A stretch of DNA of 64,000 nucleotides from the NCBI GenBank assembly GCA_048013815.1, contig CM106585.1, forward strand, positions 9,300,001 to 9,364,000, in the 5' to 3' direction. Shown in pieces: positions 63,597 to 64,000 of the stretch. Origin of the DNA: Setoptus koraiensis (Eukaryota > Arthropoda). The notes under the pieces were generated by a model. The model saw only the letters and a list, made by a program, of their open reading frames with translations, was not told where the DNA came from and did no database searches. Each line of letters starts with the position of its first letter. The first letter of the stretch is position 1. The position numbers and the translations under genes are program-made.

Positions 63597-64000
63597 GTAA
63601 GTACTATACTGGCGATATTTGATGCAACACAAGCTCGATATTATAGATAGACAGCATATATATATATAGCGGCAATACACATTGGCTTATGTATTATGGC
63701 TTACATTTGCAAGCAGCCCTTGTCATAACAACTAGATGTAATAATCATTGACTTGTGCCGACAGCGAGCTCAATGAATCCATCTAATTTCGAGTGGCGGT
63801 TAATTGAGAATGGGGCCCCGATGAGAAAACAATTACCAGTTGTCGCAGCTATTTCGGCGCGCGCTGCGATTCGTTTCACTGGTTTCATTGATTCGTCAGG
63901 GGAGCCCCCGGTTGCATTGCAACTTGGTGTGTGCGCCATATGCTCAAGTGTGTCGTGACAACAACATTAACAACAGCGCCACCAGTGACAACTAACAACA
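63597..64000 (+). other. Intron of the Dscam-like gene (to window edge)
   Basis: Begins with GTAAGT. A possible acceptor (GACAG ending at about 63766) opens a phase-compatible frame to 63958, but its translation does not look like a Dscam Ig continuation and ends in a stop, so it is not called as an exon. Confidence 0.5.

Overview
This is eukaryotic nuclear DNA, most likely from an arthropod and probably a chelicerate, possibly a mite. The basis is a set of typical animal genes (Rab3, DAP5/eIF4G2, type II PI 4-kinase, an unc-4/Uncx homeobox gene, a Dscam-type Ig gene, a follistatin/Kazal fragment). Introns in most genes are very short (about 75-180 bp, GT-AG), and coding and non-coding DNA are full of CA/GT, CAA/GTT and Asn/Gln-coding repeats. 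No virus-like element, transposon, CRISPR array or prokaryotic operon was recognised. The species assignment is inference.

Layout. 1-600: 3' end of a secreted follistatin/Kazal-type protein. 600-3235: repeat-rich upstream DNA. 3236-4102: Rab3, three exons. 5029-5349: small secreted protein of unknown function. 5683-9574 (minus): DAP5/NAT1, two exons. 12291-12363 (minus): tRNA-Lys(CTT). 12952-14406: intronless type II PI4-kinase. 15213-15818 (minus): three-exon, 122-residue precursor of a putative disulfide-looped peptide. 17251-18661 (minus): four-exon secreted cyclase-family (kynurenine-formamidase-like) hydrolase. 22626-23273: second precursor with the same peptide core. 23481-24433 (minus): three-exon gene for an unknown Cys- and Pro-rich secreted or membrane protein. 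24434-43733: about 19 kb of repeat-rich DNA with no gene I can support. 43734-60954 (minus): unc-4/Uncx, two coding exons split inside the homeodomain by a 13.9-kb intron whose middle (roughly 48-58.5 kb) is strikingly GC-rich. 60955-62894: divergent upstream region with palindromes. 62895 to the right edge: first two coding exons of a Dscam-like gene.

Biological reading. The left half carries housekeeping and secretory or endosomal trafficking genes (Rab3, PI4KII, DAP5) and small secreted or peptide-precursor genes. The right half looks like a neural-developmental neighbourhood: a homeodomain repressor and a neural adhesion gene transcribed away from each other. The most novel signals are two precursor genes about 7 kb apart sharing a KR-x-x-C-N-I-Y-x-G-C core that resembles but differs from crustacean cardioactive peptide (CCAP), and the two introns of the first precursor, which are clearly copies of one another. 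Exon joins given here were derived by hand from GT-AG sites and reading phase; no database search was run.
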